DNA of 64,000 bases. Origin: CAADGU01 sp035444285 (GTDB taxonomy: Bacteria; Chloroflexota; Anaerolineae; Promineifilales; Promineifilaceae). Shown here piece by piece: positions 8,477 to 15,973 of this stretch. The position numbers and the translations under genes were made by a program. The notes below the pieces were generated by a model. The model had not been told where the DNA came from. It worked only from the letters and a program-made list of their open reading frames with translations, and made no database searches. The stretch lies in the NCBI GenBank assembly GCA_035444285.1, contig DAOMOK010000003.1, positions 1 through 64,000 on the forward strand, given 5' to 3'. Each line of letters starts with the position of its first letter. Position 1 is the first letter of the stretch.

Positions 8477-9436
8477 CTATTCTTCAGGGAATTTGTCTGG
8501 CTGCCACATCGTTTCAATGAGGGCGGACTGATCCTGGTAGAGCTGGGTGAGGGTAGCGCGCAGGTGGGCGGCACGGCCGTCTACCGTTTCCAGTAACCCA
8601 TTCATATGCACAACCAGCCGATCTATATGCTGTTGCCACAGCTTGAGCCGCTCGTCATTGGTGGCGGCTGCCAGTAATTGTGCCGCCAGCGTCAGGAACG
8701 AAAAAGGGGTGTCAGTCAGTTCCAGGCGCTGCGGGTCATGGTCTTGCCAGAAGAGTTGGCCGATGTCTTGTAGTTCGCGGGTAAAGGCGTCCAGCGCTGA
8801 TTGGGCCTGTTGGGAATCCACCAGCAGCACGTCCAGCAGTTCGTAGTAGCGGATGGCCGATTTTTGCAGTGTGCCCAGGCGGTTTTGCACGGAAATGAGG
8901 GTGGTTTGGGCGGTACGGCCGTGCGCCAATGCCTCTTCCACTTCCGGCAATAGCATTTCCTGTTGGGCGATAGATTCGGTGAGCGCCTGTAACTGCCGGG
9001 CTTCGGCCGTGTCCAGACGCAGCAGCAATTCTTTTTGCTGCGCCTGCCGCGCCTGGTAGATTTCGTCACAGTCAGCCAGGGCAACTAACTGATCATTCAG
9101 GCGGGCCAGATGGTGCTGCAAGGCGGAGATGCGCTGCTGGCACTGTTCATACGCCAGTTTGGCTTCCAGATATTCTTGTAACTGCTGTGCCAACAACTGC
9201 TCATGGCGGCCCAGGGCGCTAAAGACAATGGTGGCGATCCCCGTTGATTCCAGTTCGGCTACGTCCAGCCACTCAAGCTGCCGCCGAGCTTCCAGAAGAG
9301 GTAATTCGGCCAGCTTTTCCGCAAGTTCCACGTCAAGCGCCGCCATCATGTCCAGGATGCGATCCCGCTCCAGGATCGCTTTGCGAGCGGCTATTAGCTC
9401 AAGATTCAGTTCTTCGAAAGGATCACGATTGTTCAT
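8477..9436 (-). CDS. Coiled-coil protein of unknown function
   Basis: 319 aa, no signal peptide or membrane segment seen. Very rich in Leu, Gln, Glu and Ala with heptad-like spacing over residues about 15-230 (for example 'AARKAILERDRILDMMAALDVELAEKL' and 'QQKELLLRLDTAEARQLQALTE'), so an extended cytoplasmic coiled coil is predicted. I do not recognise the family. The start at 9436 (MNNRDPFEE) is preferred to 9457 because the latter would lie within the hairpin at 9438-9470. It follows the M23 peptidase gene by 42 bp on the same strand, so co-transcription is possible, but the hairpin between them may separate them. Confidence 0.7.
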   Translation of the reverse strand: MNNRDPFEELNLELIAARKAILERDRILDMMAALDVELAEKLAELPLLEARRQLEWLDVAELESTGIATIVFSALGRHEQLLAQQLQEYLEAKLAYEQCQQRISALQHHLARLNDQLVALADCDEIYQARQAQQKELLLRLDTAEARQLQALTESIAQQEMLLPEVEEALAHGRTAQTTLISVQNRLGTLQKSAIRYYELLDVLLVDSQQAQSALDAFTRELQDIGQLFWQDHDPQRLELTDTPFSFLTLAAQLLAAATNDERLKLWQQHIDRLVVHMNGLLETVDGRAAHLRATLTQLYQDQSALIETMWQPDKFPEE

Positions 9437-9437
9437 A

Positions 9438-9470
9438 GGCAACCGGGTTTTTATCAAAAACCCGGTTGCC
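9438..9470. terminator. Perfect 15-bp hairpin between M23 peptidase and coiled-coil genes
   Basis: GGCAACCGGGTTTTT (9438-9452) and its exact reverse complement (9456-9470) with a 3-nt loop. It begins 8 bp after the peptidase stop codon and ends 1 bp before the coiled-coil start codon, both read leftwards. The T-run lies inside the stem, so it is a possible but not canonical terminator. Because it abuts the start codon it could also hide the ribosome binding site. Confidence 0.6.
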
Positions 9471-9478
9471 AGTCGAGG

Positions 9479-11083
9479 TCAAGGTTTGAGGATGACAGGC
9501 AGAAAATGATGGTGGTCAAGGATGCCGATGATGAAGGGGCCATCGCTTTCGTCGTATTGGGTGGGGCTGAGCGTATTGCTGACGCGGATGCTGTAGAGGG
9601 CGGTGCTGGCGCTGATGGGAATTGTCCAGGTGATCAGGTCATACCCTGCCAGCGTTAAGGTTTGAGATACCTCTTCATTGTGCAGCAGGTCAACCTGCAT
9701 GGCCGGGGTCAATACCGTCTGCCAGGTCACGCTCAAAACGTCGCCTGGGGCAAACAATTCCCCGCCATTAGGCAGCGTCACCGTAATGGCCGCGGGTGTT
9801 GGCGTGGGCGCCGGTGGTGGTGTGGCTGTTGGTGTGGGGGTGGGTGGCGGTGGATTGCCCACCAGGAAGGTGTGGTTGTAGGTCTGATTGTTGATGGCGA
9901 CAGTAAATTGCCAGTAACCATGCGGGGCATTGGATGGCAAGGCAAATGCCCACCACCACCAGGACGCCGCATAGTAGGGATCGGGGATGCTGTGCTGCCA
10001 GCTTTGGTAGACGGAGCCGTCAGGCCGGTGAATGGTATACTGGCTAGGCAGGTTGCTCAATTGGTCGCGGTAGTAGGTGGTGAAGTAGACGGTGTCGCCG
10101 GGGTTGAAGCTGTCGGTTTCATAGCTTTGTTCGGGGGTGATGCATTGGGTAATGAGGGGGGCGGCGTAACCGGTGGTGATTTTGTTCACGGCCGTGTCGT
10201 AATAAGGCGGCTGCACTAACCACATTGATTCCGGGTTCATGGCATTGCAGACGCCGGCATAGGGGTCTAGCGTCGGGCCGTTCCATGCATGAACTTCAAA
10301 ATGTACATGTGGCCCGGTGGAATTGCCGGAACTGCCCATCACGCCCAGATATTCACCGGCTTCCACCCATTGCCCAATCTGCTTGGGCGTTAGCGAACCA
10401 TTCTTCAGATGGGCATACCAGGCAATGCTGCCGTCGCTGTGCTGGATGTAAATGGCGTTCCACGGCATCCCATTAAAGGAGCAGTTGAGGTCATAATTGC
10501 CATCTTCTTTGAGTACAATGATCCCCGGCGCGGCTGCAACTATCAGAATTTCGTTATCGTTCATGCGGCGCCAGGGGAAGGGCCAGGAGAAAATGTCGGT
10601 ACCGGGGTGGTTGTAGCCACTGGCGGTGTCATAAGTGCGTTGGCCGCAGGCGTAATCGCGGCGTTGGAAAGGGAAGTTGGGGTTGTGGTCTACAAAATTG
10701 GAAATACCGTGATAACCATAATCGTCCAGGTAGGCCGCCGGCTGCACCGGCCAACCAAACGTAACCGCCTCTGGTGCATAAGTCAGTGGCAGCGCCCCTT
10801 CGTTTTGCAATTGCTGCACGCTGGCCTGTAACTGATCCTCAATTTGCTGCCGCTGTGTATCTGAGATGTGGTCATCCGGGAACGGGTATTCACCGCCACC
10901 ATGACCCTGCGGTTGGCGATTGGGGAACTGGTACACGGCCGTGTACCCCCCATTCACCGCCACCGCCGCAAACTCCCGGTACGGCCGTGGCGACAAAAAA
11001 CTCAAACCGGCTACAGCGGCCGAAACAAAAACTAAATTGAGAACAACCAGACAGATAATTAACCAGATGGCTCTACGATTCAT
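9479..11083 (-). CDS. Secreted M23-family metallopeptidase
   Basis: 534 aa. An N-terminal membrane or signal segment (residues 4-26, 'AIWLIICLVVLNLVFVSAAVA') precedes a LytM/M23 domain with zinc ligands visible in YNHPGTDIF (HxxxD) and GPHVHFEVH (HxH). M23 enzymes cut peptidoglycan cross-bridges. After the domain come a Trp-rich region, a Pro/Thr linker and a beta-rich domain ending in HHHFLPVILKP. The terminal FLPVILK-like string resembles ends I associate with Chloroflexi secreted proteins; its role is unknown. The start at 11083 is chosen for GGGAAG a few bases upstream and the hydrophobic segment just after it; a longer frame to 11143 is unlikely. Probable cell-wall remodelling enzyme. 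Confidence 0.9.
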   Translation of the reverse strand: MNRRAIWLIICLVVLNLVFVSAAVAGLSFLSPRPYREFAAVAVNGGYTAVYQFPNRQPQGHGGGEYPFPDDHISDTQRQQIEDQLQASVQQLQNEGALPLTYAPEAVTFGWPVQPAAYLDDYGYHGISNFVDHNPNFPFQRRDYACGQRTYDTASGYNHPGTDIFSWPFPWRRMNDNEILIVAAAPGIIVLKEDGNYDLNCSFNGMPWNAIYIQHSDGSIAWYAHLKNGSLTPKQIGQWVEAGEYLGVMGSSGNSTGPHVHFEVHAWNGPTLDPYAGVCNAMNPESMWLVQPPYYDTAVNKITTGYAAPLITQCITPEQSYETDSFNPGDTVYFTTYYRDQLSNLPSQYTIHRPDGSVYQSWQHSIPDPYYAASWWWWAFALPSNAPHGYWQFTVAINNQTYNHTFLVGNPPPPTPTPTATPPPAPTPTPAAITVTLPNGGELFAPGDVLSVTWQTVLTPAMQVDLLHNEEVSQTLTLAGYDLITWTIPISASTALYSIRVSNTLSPTQYDESDGPFIIGILDHHHFLPVILKP

Positions 11084-11177
11084 GTGCTTCCCAGTGTGAT
11101 GTGGATAAGTAGACGGCCCAAGCTTACCGCCGCCCCCTGACAACGGCTATCAAGAAGCGGTGAAAAAGAGGTGAGAG

Positions 11178-11239
11178 GGGAGATCAGAGATGGGAGATTA
11201 GAGATGGGAGATCGGGGTCATCTCTAGTCTCCCATCTCC
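11178..11239. repeat. Palindrome of near-tandem GAGATGGGAGAT units
   Basis: The left arm contains GGAGATTAGAGATGGGAGAT and the right arm ATCTCTAGTCTCCCATCTCC, imperfect reverse complements of each other made of short near-tandem units. It shares architecture, not sequence, with palindromes in other gaps of this window. Confidence 0.65.
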
Positions 11240-11393
11240 AGCAATTCTCAATTTGGTTGGCGGCGGCAGATAAATCTGCACCAACAAAAGGCAAAGTCGG
11301 ACTACGCCGACTGAAACCCAGCCCACGAAGGTGGGCTTCGCCCTTTGTAGGCGCGATTTTAATCGCCGGCTATCGGTAAATTGAGAATTGCTG
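11239..11393. repeat. MITE-like unit with 16-bp perfect terminal inverted repeats
   Basis: CAGCAATTCTCAATTT at 11239-11254 and its exact reverse complement at 11378-11393 enclose 123 bp. The interior holds smaller hairpins, AGTCGG/CCGACT near 11298-11312 and GCCCAC/GTGGGC near 11322-11335, and a GGCGCGATTTTAATCGCC stem. No ORF and no clear target-site duplication. It could be a non-autonomous mobile element or a structured intergenic repeat. Confidence 0.65.
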
Positions 11394-11414
11394 TCCAATC
11401 TCCTTTTTCTTTGC

Positions 11415-11507
11415 GTAACCGTTCAGACCTGACAGGTTTTTTACTCGTTCAACTTGAAACTTTACAGGCCAAAAACCTGTCAGGTCTCCGGAGGGACTGA
11501 ACGCTTA
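11415..11507. repeat. ~90 bp nested palindromic repeat, copy B (inverted)
   Basis: Reverse-oriented copy of the element at 8344-8435. Ends GTAACCGTTCAG and CTGAACGCTTAC, inner arms GACCTGACAGGTTTTT and AAAAACCTGTCAGGTC, core TCGTTCAACTTGAAACTTTA. It lies about 43 bp before the methyltransferase start, so it sits in or next to its promoter or leader. Confidence 0.85.
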
Positions 11508-11549
11508 CTTCTTTGCTCAGGTTGATTATTGGGGCTATAGTCGCCATCT

Positions 11550-12758
11550 ATGGAACCAATCAACGGTAAAATTATTCTGAAAGCGGGGCGAGACAAACCG
11601 GTACGGCAGCGCCATCCCTGGGTGTTTTCGGGGGCGATTGCCGGTGTTGAGGGTGAACCGGCCCCCGGCGACCTGGTGCTGGTGGCCGACAGAAACGGCC
11701 GTGCCCTGGCTACCGCATACACCAACCCCCATTCGCAAATCCGCGCCCGTATCCTCAGTTGGGATGTAAACGAAGCGATTGACGCCGCCTTCTGGCAGCG
11801 CCGCCTGGCGCGGGCTATTCAGGCGCGGCAGCTTTTGGCGCTGGAACCGCAGACCACCGCTTACCGCCTGGTGAATGCGGAAGCGGATGGGCTGCCGGGG
11901 CTGGTGGTGGATCGGTACGGCCGTTTCCTGGTACTACAATGCCTTACTCTGGGCATTGACCGGCGCAAAACGCTGCTGGCCGAACTGCTGGCTGACCTGG
12001 TGCAGCCGGAAGGCATCATCGAGCGCTCCGACGTGGATGTGCGCCAGAAGGAGGGGCTGTCACCGGCAACCGGCCTGTTGTGGGGCGCAGCCCCGCCGGA
12101 AACGATGGAGATTTTAGAAAACGGCCTGCGTTTTCAGGTGCAGTTGGCTGGTGGGCACAAGACGGGCTTTTATCTGGATCAGCGGGAAAACCGGGCTGCC
12201 GTTTGCCAGCCCCGTCTGGTGGCGGGCAAAACAGTGTTGAATGTGTTTGCCTATACCGGCGGTTTTGGCGTGTATGCGGCCGCGGCCGGGGCGGCAACTA
12301 TTACCCACATTGACAGCTCGGTGGAAGCGCTAGAGCAGGCAGAGGCGCATGTGGCCCTGAATGGGTGGACACGGCCGTCCGACGAATACATTGCCGGTGA
12401 CGCCTTCGAAGTGCTGCGTTATTACCGCGACGCCGGGCAAACCTTTGATGTGGTCATTCTCGACCCGCCCAAGTTTGCGCATAGCCAACGAGATGTTGAG
12501 CAAGCCTGCCGGGGGTACAAAGATTTGAACTGGCTGGCGCTGCGATTACTCAAACCGGGCGGCCTGTTAGCGACCTTTTCCTGTTCCGGGCTGGTGTCGG
12601 CGGAGTTGTTTCAAAAGGTGCTGTTTGGCGCGGCCCTGGATGCCGGGCGTGAGGTGCAAATTATGCGTTTTTTGCACCAGGGCGCGGACCATCCGGTGCT
12701 GCTTTCTTTTCCTGAGTCGGCCTATTTGAAAGGGTTTTTATGCCAGATCGCTTCATAA
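11550..12758 (+). CDS. rlmI: RlmI-type 23S rRNA (cytosine-C5) methyltransferase
   Basis: 402 aa. An N-terminal PUA-like domain (residues 1-70, with 'RHPWVFSGAI' and 'PGDLVLVADRNGRALATAY') is followed by a Rossmann SAM-dependent methyltransferase domain. Family motifs: GHKTGFYLDQRENR, SAM-binding NVFAYTGGFGVYAAAAGA, DPPKFAHSQ, and the SCSG segment. E. coli RlmI methylates C1962 of 23S rRNA; the same target is inferred here from family membership only. It is a stand-alone gene, with repeat copy B just upstream and the two-component genes starting 65 bp downstream. Its stop codon overlaps a direct repeat that may be the regulator's operator. Confidence 0.88.
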   Translation: MEPINGKIILKAGRDKPVRQRHPWVFSGAIAGVEGEPAPGDLVLVADRNGRALATAYTNPHSQIRARILSWDVNEAIDAAFWQRRLARAIQARQLLALEPQTTAYRLVNAEADGLPGLVVDRYGRFLVLQCLTLGIDRRKTLLAELLADLVQPEGIIERSDVDVRQKEGLSPATGLLWGAAPPETMEILENGLRFQVQLAGGHKTGFYLDQRENRAAVCQPRLVAGKTVLNVFAYTGGFGVYAAAAGAATITHIDSSVEALEQAEAHVALNGWTRPSDEYIAGDAFEVLRYYRDAGQTFDVVILDPPKFAHSQRDVEQACRGYKDLNWLALRLLKPGGLLATFSCSGLVSAELFQKVLFGAALDAGREVQIMRFLHQGADHPVLLSFPESAYLKGFLCQIAS

Positions 12759-12768
12759 TTTCTTCATA
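12751..12768 (+). promoter_or_regulatory. Putative PhoB/OmpR-type operator (CTTCATA direct repeat)
   Basis: CTTCATA-ATTT-CTTCATA: two identical 7-mers with a 4-bp spacer, an 11-bp period. That is the layout of PhoB/PhoP-family boxes, which bind two response-regulator molecules on one DNA face. It lies 56 bp before the response-regulator start. A related site is at 14882-14900. Confidence 0.5.
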
Positions 12769-12823
12769 GCCGCCTGATACAGTGCTGGCAGCGGCAAGTT
12801 GCAATTTATGAGTCAGAACAACC

Positions 12824-13510
12824 ATGTCTAAAACCATCCTCGTCGTAGATGACGAACCCCGTTTAGTCAGTCTGGTGCGTGGTTACCTGGAGCAAGAGGG
12901 CTACCAGGTAGTGACGGCCCCTAACGGCCGTGACGCCCTCATTGTGGCCCGCCACAGCCAGCCCGATCTCATCGTCCTGGACTTGATGATGCCCGGACTG
13001 GACGGATGGGAATTCATGCGCCTGCACCGCCAGGAGCGTAACACCCCCATCATCATGCTCACCGCCCGCATTGAAGACGTGGACAAAATAGCCGGGCTGG
13101 AAATGGGTGCAGATGATTACATCACCAAGCCATTCAGCCCGCGTGAACTGGTAGCCCGTGTGCGCGTTGTTTTGCGCCGCCTGGAACCAGCCGCCGAAAA
13201 AAGCGACCTGCTCCGCACTGGTCCGCTGGAATTAGACCGCACCGCCCATACCCTGAAGAAGGATGGATCGCTGGTAGAGCTGACCCGCATGGAGTTTGAC
13301 CTGCTTAATACCCTTATGAGCAGTCCCGGCCGCGCCTTCAGTCGTTTGGAACTGCTGGAGCGCACCCAGGGTTACGCCTATGATGGCTACGAGCGCACCG
13401 TGGACGTCCACATCAAAAACCTGCGCAAAAAAATTGAAGCAGATAGCGCCAATCCTACTTACATCTTCACCGTATTTGGGGTGGGTTACCGCTTCAACCC
13501 CGACCTCTAA
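12824..13510 (+). CDS. OmpR/PhoB-family response regulator
   Basis: 228 aa. The receiver domain (1-120) has acidic pocket DD at 9-10, phospho-acceptor Asp53 in VLDLMMPG, Thr/Ser switch in MLTAR and Lys in TKPFSP. The C-terminal winged-helix domain (about 135-226) has LTRMEFDLLNTL and VDVHIKNLRKKIE, typical of OmpR/PhoB. It overlaps the sensor kinase gene by one base (TAATG), so they are a cognate pair. An 11-bp-period direct repeat upstream suggests autoregulation, and the same kind of site in front of the DUF2202/bc operon names a likely target. The signal sensed is unknown. Confidence 0.94.
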   Translation: MSKTILVVDDEPRLVSLVRGYLEQEGYQVVTAPNGRDALIVARHSQPDLIVLDLMMPGLDGWEFMRLHRQERNTPIIMLTARIEDVDKIAGLEMGADDYITKPFSPRELVARVRVVLRRLEPAAEKSDLLRTGPLELDRTAHTLKKDGSLVELTRMEFDLLNTLMSSPGRAFSRLELLERTQGYAYDGYERTVDVHIKNLRKKIEADSANPTYIFTVFGVGYRFNPDL

Positions 13511-14889
13511 TGCGCACCATCTGGCACACCCTCTGGTTTCGCCTGACAGCCGCCTTCCTGATTATCGCCATTGTTGGTGTTGCCGTTGTTGGCTTGTTGG
13601 CTAATCAGGCTACCGCCGCCGGTTTCCGCGCTTTCCTCACCGAATCGGAATGGGCCGATTTACGTGCTGACCTGGCAAACCTGTATGAAAGGCAGGGAAA
13701 TTGGGAAGGAGCGGAACTACTGTTGTCGGCCGGTCGGCCAGGGCAGGGCGGCGCGGGTCTGCTGCTGTTGGACGAAACCGGCGCTGTTGTAGCTGTCGCC
13801 GGAGGACGGGCCAATCGCCCCACCGGCCACAATGATGCCGATGAAGCACTGTCGGTGTTGGTCAACGGCCGTACCGTTGCCACTCTCCTCGTCAAATTTC
13901 CTGCTACCAGTGGCGCGGGTGGGGCGGGTAGCCATGCTGCCCAAACCTTTTTAGCGCAAGTCAATCGTGCCTTGTGGATTGGCGGCACACTCTCCGTGCT
14001 GTTGGCGTTGGCGCTGGGCGTGCTGTTGGCGCGGTGGCTGACGCAACCTCTGAGCCACCTCACCCAGGCCACCCACCAGATGGCTGGTGGCAACCTGCGC
14101 CAGCAAGTGCCTCCCGCCCAGGGAGAATTGGGTGAACTGGCTGCCAGCTTCAATCAGATGGCCGGGGCGCTGGCCCTGGCCGAGCAGCAGCGCCAACAGC
14201 TTTTGGCCGATGTCGCCCACGAACTCCGCACCCCGCTTAGCATTATGCGGGGCCACATTGAGGCGATGCTTGATGGCGTTTTTGCCTTTACGCCAGATAA
14301 TCTGGCCGTTGTCCACGAAGAGACGCTGCTGCTTGGCCGTCTGGTGGATGATTTACGCACTCTCTCGCTGGTAGAAAGTGGACAGCTTCCGCTCAATTTG
14401 CACCCGGTAGACCTGGTGCGGGTGGTGCGGCAAACGGCCGTGGCCTTTGAGCCGCTCGCTGAGGCAGAAGGTGTGCAGTTGTTGCTTGACGTGCCCGCTG
14501 CCGTCCCCCTCGTGCTGGCAGACTCTGACCGCATACAGCAGGTGATGGGAAATCTGGTGGCTAACGCGCTGCGCCACCTCAGGCAGGGGACGTGCCAGCC
14601 GTGTATGCTGCGCCTGGAACTGAGCGAACAGCCGGGCATGGTGCAGGTGTGCGTGGCCGACAACGGGCCGGGGCTGTCGCCAGAGGCGCGGCAGCACGTT
14701 TTTGACCGTTTCTGGCGCGCCGAAAGCTCACGCACCCGCGACCAGGGCGGTTCTGGTCTGGGGCTGACTATCTGCCGGGGAATTGTGCTGGCCCATCACG
14801 GCCGTATCTGGGTTGATGAGACTCCCGGCGGCGGCGCGACCTTCATCTTTGCCCTCCCCGTTCATGCCCTAAACACATCTTCTTCATAA
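13510..14889 (+). CDS. Sensor histidine kinase (HAMP, HisKA, HATPase)
   Basis: 459 aa, inner-membrane sensor. TM1 about 12-30, an extracytoplasmic region of about 125 residues, TM2 about 156-175, HAMP about 177-228, H-box with His237 in LLADVAHELRTPLS, N-box QVMGNLVANALRHL, G-box VADNGPGLSPEA, F-box FDRFWR and GSGLGLTICRG. All catalytic boxes are intact. The extracytoplasmic domain is rich in Gly and Ala with no recognised ligand fold. Transcribed with the regulator before it; the respiratory genes follow 71 bp later, so the system may sense redox or energy state (inference). Confidence 0.93.
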   Translation: MRTIWHTLWFRLTAAFLIIAIVGVAVVGLLANQATAAGFRAFLTESEWADLRADLANLYERQGNWEGAELLLSAGRPGQGGAGLLLLDETGAVVAVAGGRANRPTGHNDADEALSVLVNGRTVATLLVKFPATSGAGGAGSHAAQTFLAQVNRALWIGGTLSVLLALALGVLLARWLTQPLSHLTQATHQMAGGNLRQQVPPAQGELGELAASFNQMAGALALAEQQRQQLLADVAHELRTPLSIMRGHIEAMLDGVFAFTPDNLAVVHEETLLLGRLVDDLRTLSLVESGQLPLNLHPVDLVRVVRQTAVAFEPLAEAEGVQLLLDVPAAVPLVLADSDRIQQVMGNLVANALRHLRQGTCQPCMLRLELSEQPGMVQVCVADNGPGLSPEARQHVFDRFWRAESSRTRDQGGSGLGLTICRGIVLAHHGRIWVDETPGGGATFIFALPVHALNTSSS

Positions 14890-14900
14890 CTTCTTTGCAT
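14882..14900 (+). promoter_or_regulatory. Second CTTCATA-type direct repeat, upstream of the DUF2202/bc operon
   Basis: CTTCATA-ACTT-CTTTGCAT. The first half-site and the spacing match the operator at 12751; the second half-site is degenerate. It begins inside the last codons of the histidine kinase gene and lies 60 bp before the lipoprotein start. Confidence 0.42.
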
Positions 14901-14919
14901 CTGCTGCCTATCATCCCCA

Positions 14920-14946
14920 TTAGCCGTTCAAAATCTAAACGGCTAA
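14920..14946 (+). promoter_or_regulatory. Leader hairpin touching the ribosome binding site of the DUF2202 gene
   Basis: TTAGCCGTT (14920-14928) pairs perfectly with AACGGCTAA (14938-14946) around a 9-nt loop. The strong Shine-Dalgarno AAAGGAG (14945-14951) overlaps the end of the stem, 9 nt before the ATG at 14961. Translational tuning is possible. Confidence 0.4.
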
Positions 14947-14960
14947 AGGAGCATGATACG

Positions 14961-15923
14961 ATGTTACGCAACAAGTTCATTGAACTATTTATTTTGTTAG
15001 TGGCCCTGGCTTTGGTGGCTTGCAGTGAAGCCGCCGAACTAAACCCGGCGGCGAACAACCCGGTGGCGAACAGCAGCACGGCCGTTAACCCTATCTCTTC
15101 TGCATTAGCACAAACGGCCGTCAACTCGTTGCCTGCCCCCGTTGTGCAGATGCAAGAAGAGGCGCAGACGCAGCCGTTGGTGGATTTGGGGGATACGGCC
15201 GTTGTCGCTGCCCAACCTATCCTCGTGGCTGGCGAACTGAGCGAAGCCGAAATCGCCGCGCTTAATTTCATGCGCGAAGAAGAAAAGCTGGCCCATGACG
15301 TTTACATCGTGCTTTTTGAAGTATGGGGCTTGCCTGTGCTGCAAAATATCGCTGCCGGTGAACTAAACCACACGGCCAGCGTCCTGCGCGTGCTGGAACA
15401 GTACGGCCTGCCAGACCCGGCGGCGGGCAATCCGGCTGGCGTTTTTCATGATCCCGCCCTGCAAACCATGTACACCCAGATGGTCGCTCAGGGCAGCCAA
15501 TCCCTGCTAGAGGCGCTGCGTGTTGGCGCAGCTATCGAGGAAGTAGACATCCTCGACTTGCAAGCCCGCCTGACGCAAACCACCAACCCCGCCATCTTGC
15601 GCGTCTACGAAAACCTGCTCGCTGGCTCTGCCAACCACCTGCGCTCCTTCGTCAGCCTGATTGAGCAGCAAACCGGCGTTGCCTATGAACCACAATACCT
15701 GACGGCCGTTGCCTATGCCGAAATCATAGCGTTGGCCGTGGGAAACGGCCAGAATGGGCAAGGCGCCGGTGGTCAGGGACAAGGACAAGGTGGTCAGGGA
15801 CAAGGACAAGGTGGTCAGGGACAAGGGCAAGGCGGCCAGGGACAAGGACAAGGTGGCCAGGGGCAAGGGCAAGGCGGCCAGGGGCAAGGCAATCGCGGCG
15901 TTGGTAGTGGTCGCGGTGGGTAG
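14961..15923 (+). CDS. DUF2202 ferritin-like lipoprotein with Gly-Gln repeat tail
   Basis: 320 aa. Lipoprotein signal peptide with LALVAC (Cys21), a spacer of about 65 residues, a DUF2202 domain (about 93-255) recognised from LNFMREEEKLAHDVY, ELNHTASVLRVLEQYGLPDP and ANHLRSFVSLIEQQTG, then a tail of six GGQGQGQ repeats. DUF2202 is a ferritin-like helical domain; Glu and His residues in those motifs could bind metal. Its biochemical role is not established. The start at 14961 has SD AAAGGAG; the frame is open upstream but lacks a signal peptide there. It heads the cytochrome b/Rieske/cytochrome c genes on the same strand, and the triheme cytochrome also has a Gly-Gln-rich stretch, so a role at the electron-transfer complex is suggested. 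Confidence 0.86.
   Translation: MLRNKFIELFILLVALALVACSEAAELNPAANNPVANSSTAVNPISSALAQTAVNSLPAPVVQMQEEAQTQPLVDLGDTAVVAAQPILVAGELSEAEIAALNFMREEEKLAHDVYIVLFEVWGLPVLQNIAAGELNHTASVLRVLEQYGLPDPAAGNPAGVFHDPALQTMYTQMVAQGSQSLLEALRVGAAIEEVDILDLQARLTQTTNPAILRVYENLLAGSANHLRSFVSLIEQQTGVAYEPQYLTAVAYAEIIALAVGNGQNGQGAGGQGQGQGGQGQGQGGQGQGQGGQGQGQGGQGQGQGGQGQGNRGVGSGRGG
15771..15890 (+). repeat. In-frame 21-bp tandem repeat encoding GGQGQGQ
   Basis: About 5.7 copies of a 21-bp unit (GGTCAGGGACAAGGACAAGGT with synonymous A/G and T/C changes) inside the DUF2202 gene. The changes are nearly all third-position or synonymous, so the peptide is kept. Copy number may vary between strains by slippage. Confidence 0.9.
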
Positions 15924-15973
15924 CTTTAACCAACGATTGATGACCTTTGCAAGATAACACGAGGAGCAGACTC

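Larger units (their letters stand above)
11084..11549. other. Repeat-rich intergenic region
   Basis: 466 bp between divergent genes with no ORF I would call. In order it holds a GAGATGGGAGATTAGA-type palindrome (about 11178-11239), a 155-bp unit bounded by perfect 16-bp inverted repeats (11239-11393), and copy B of the 90-bp nested palindrome (11415-11507). Promoters for the peptidase (leftward) and methyltransferase (rightward) must lie here, but I cannot identify their boxes. Confidence 0.75.

Noticed and set aside
9438..9470. Certain intrinsic terminator
   Set aside because: The T-run is within the stem and not after it, so I call it only a possible terminator.
15771..15890. CRISPR-like periodic repeats
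   Set aside because: Units are 21 bp without spacers, lie in frame in a protein gene and vary at synonymous sites.
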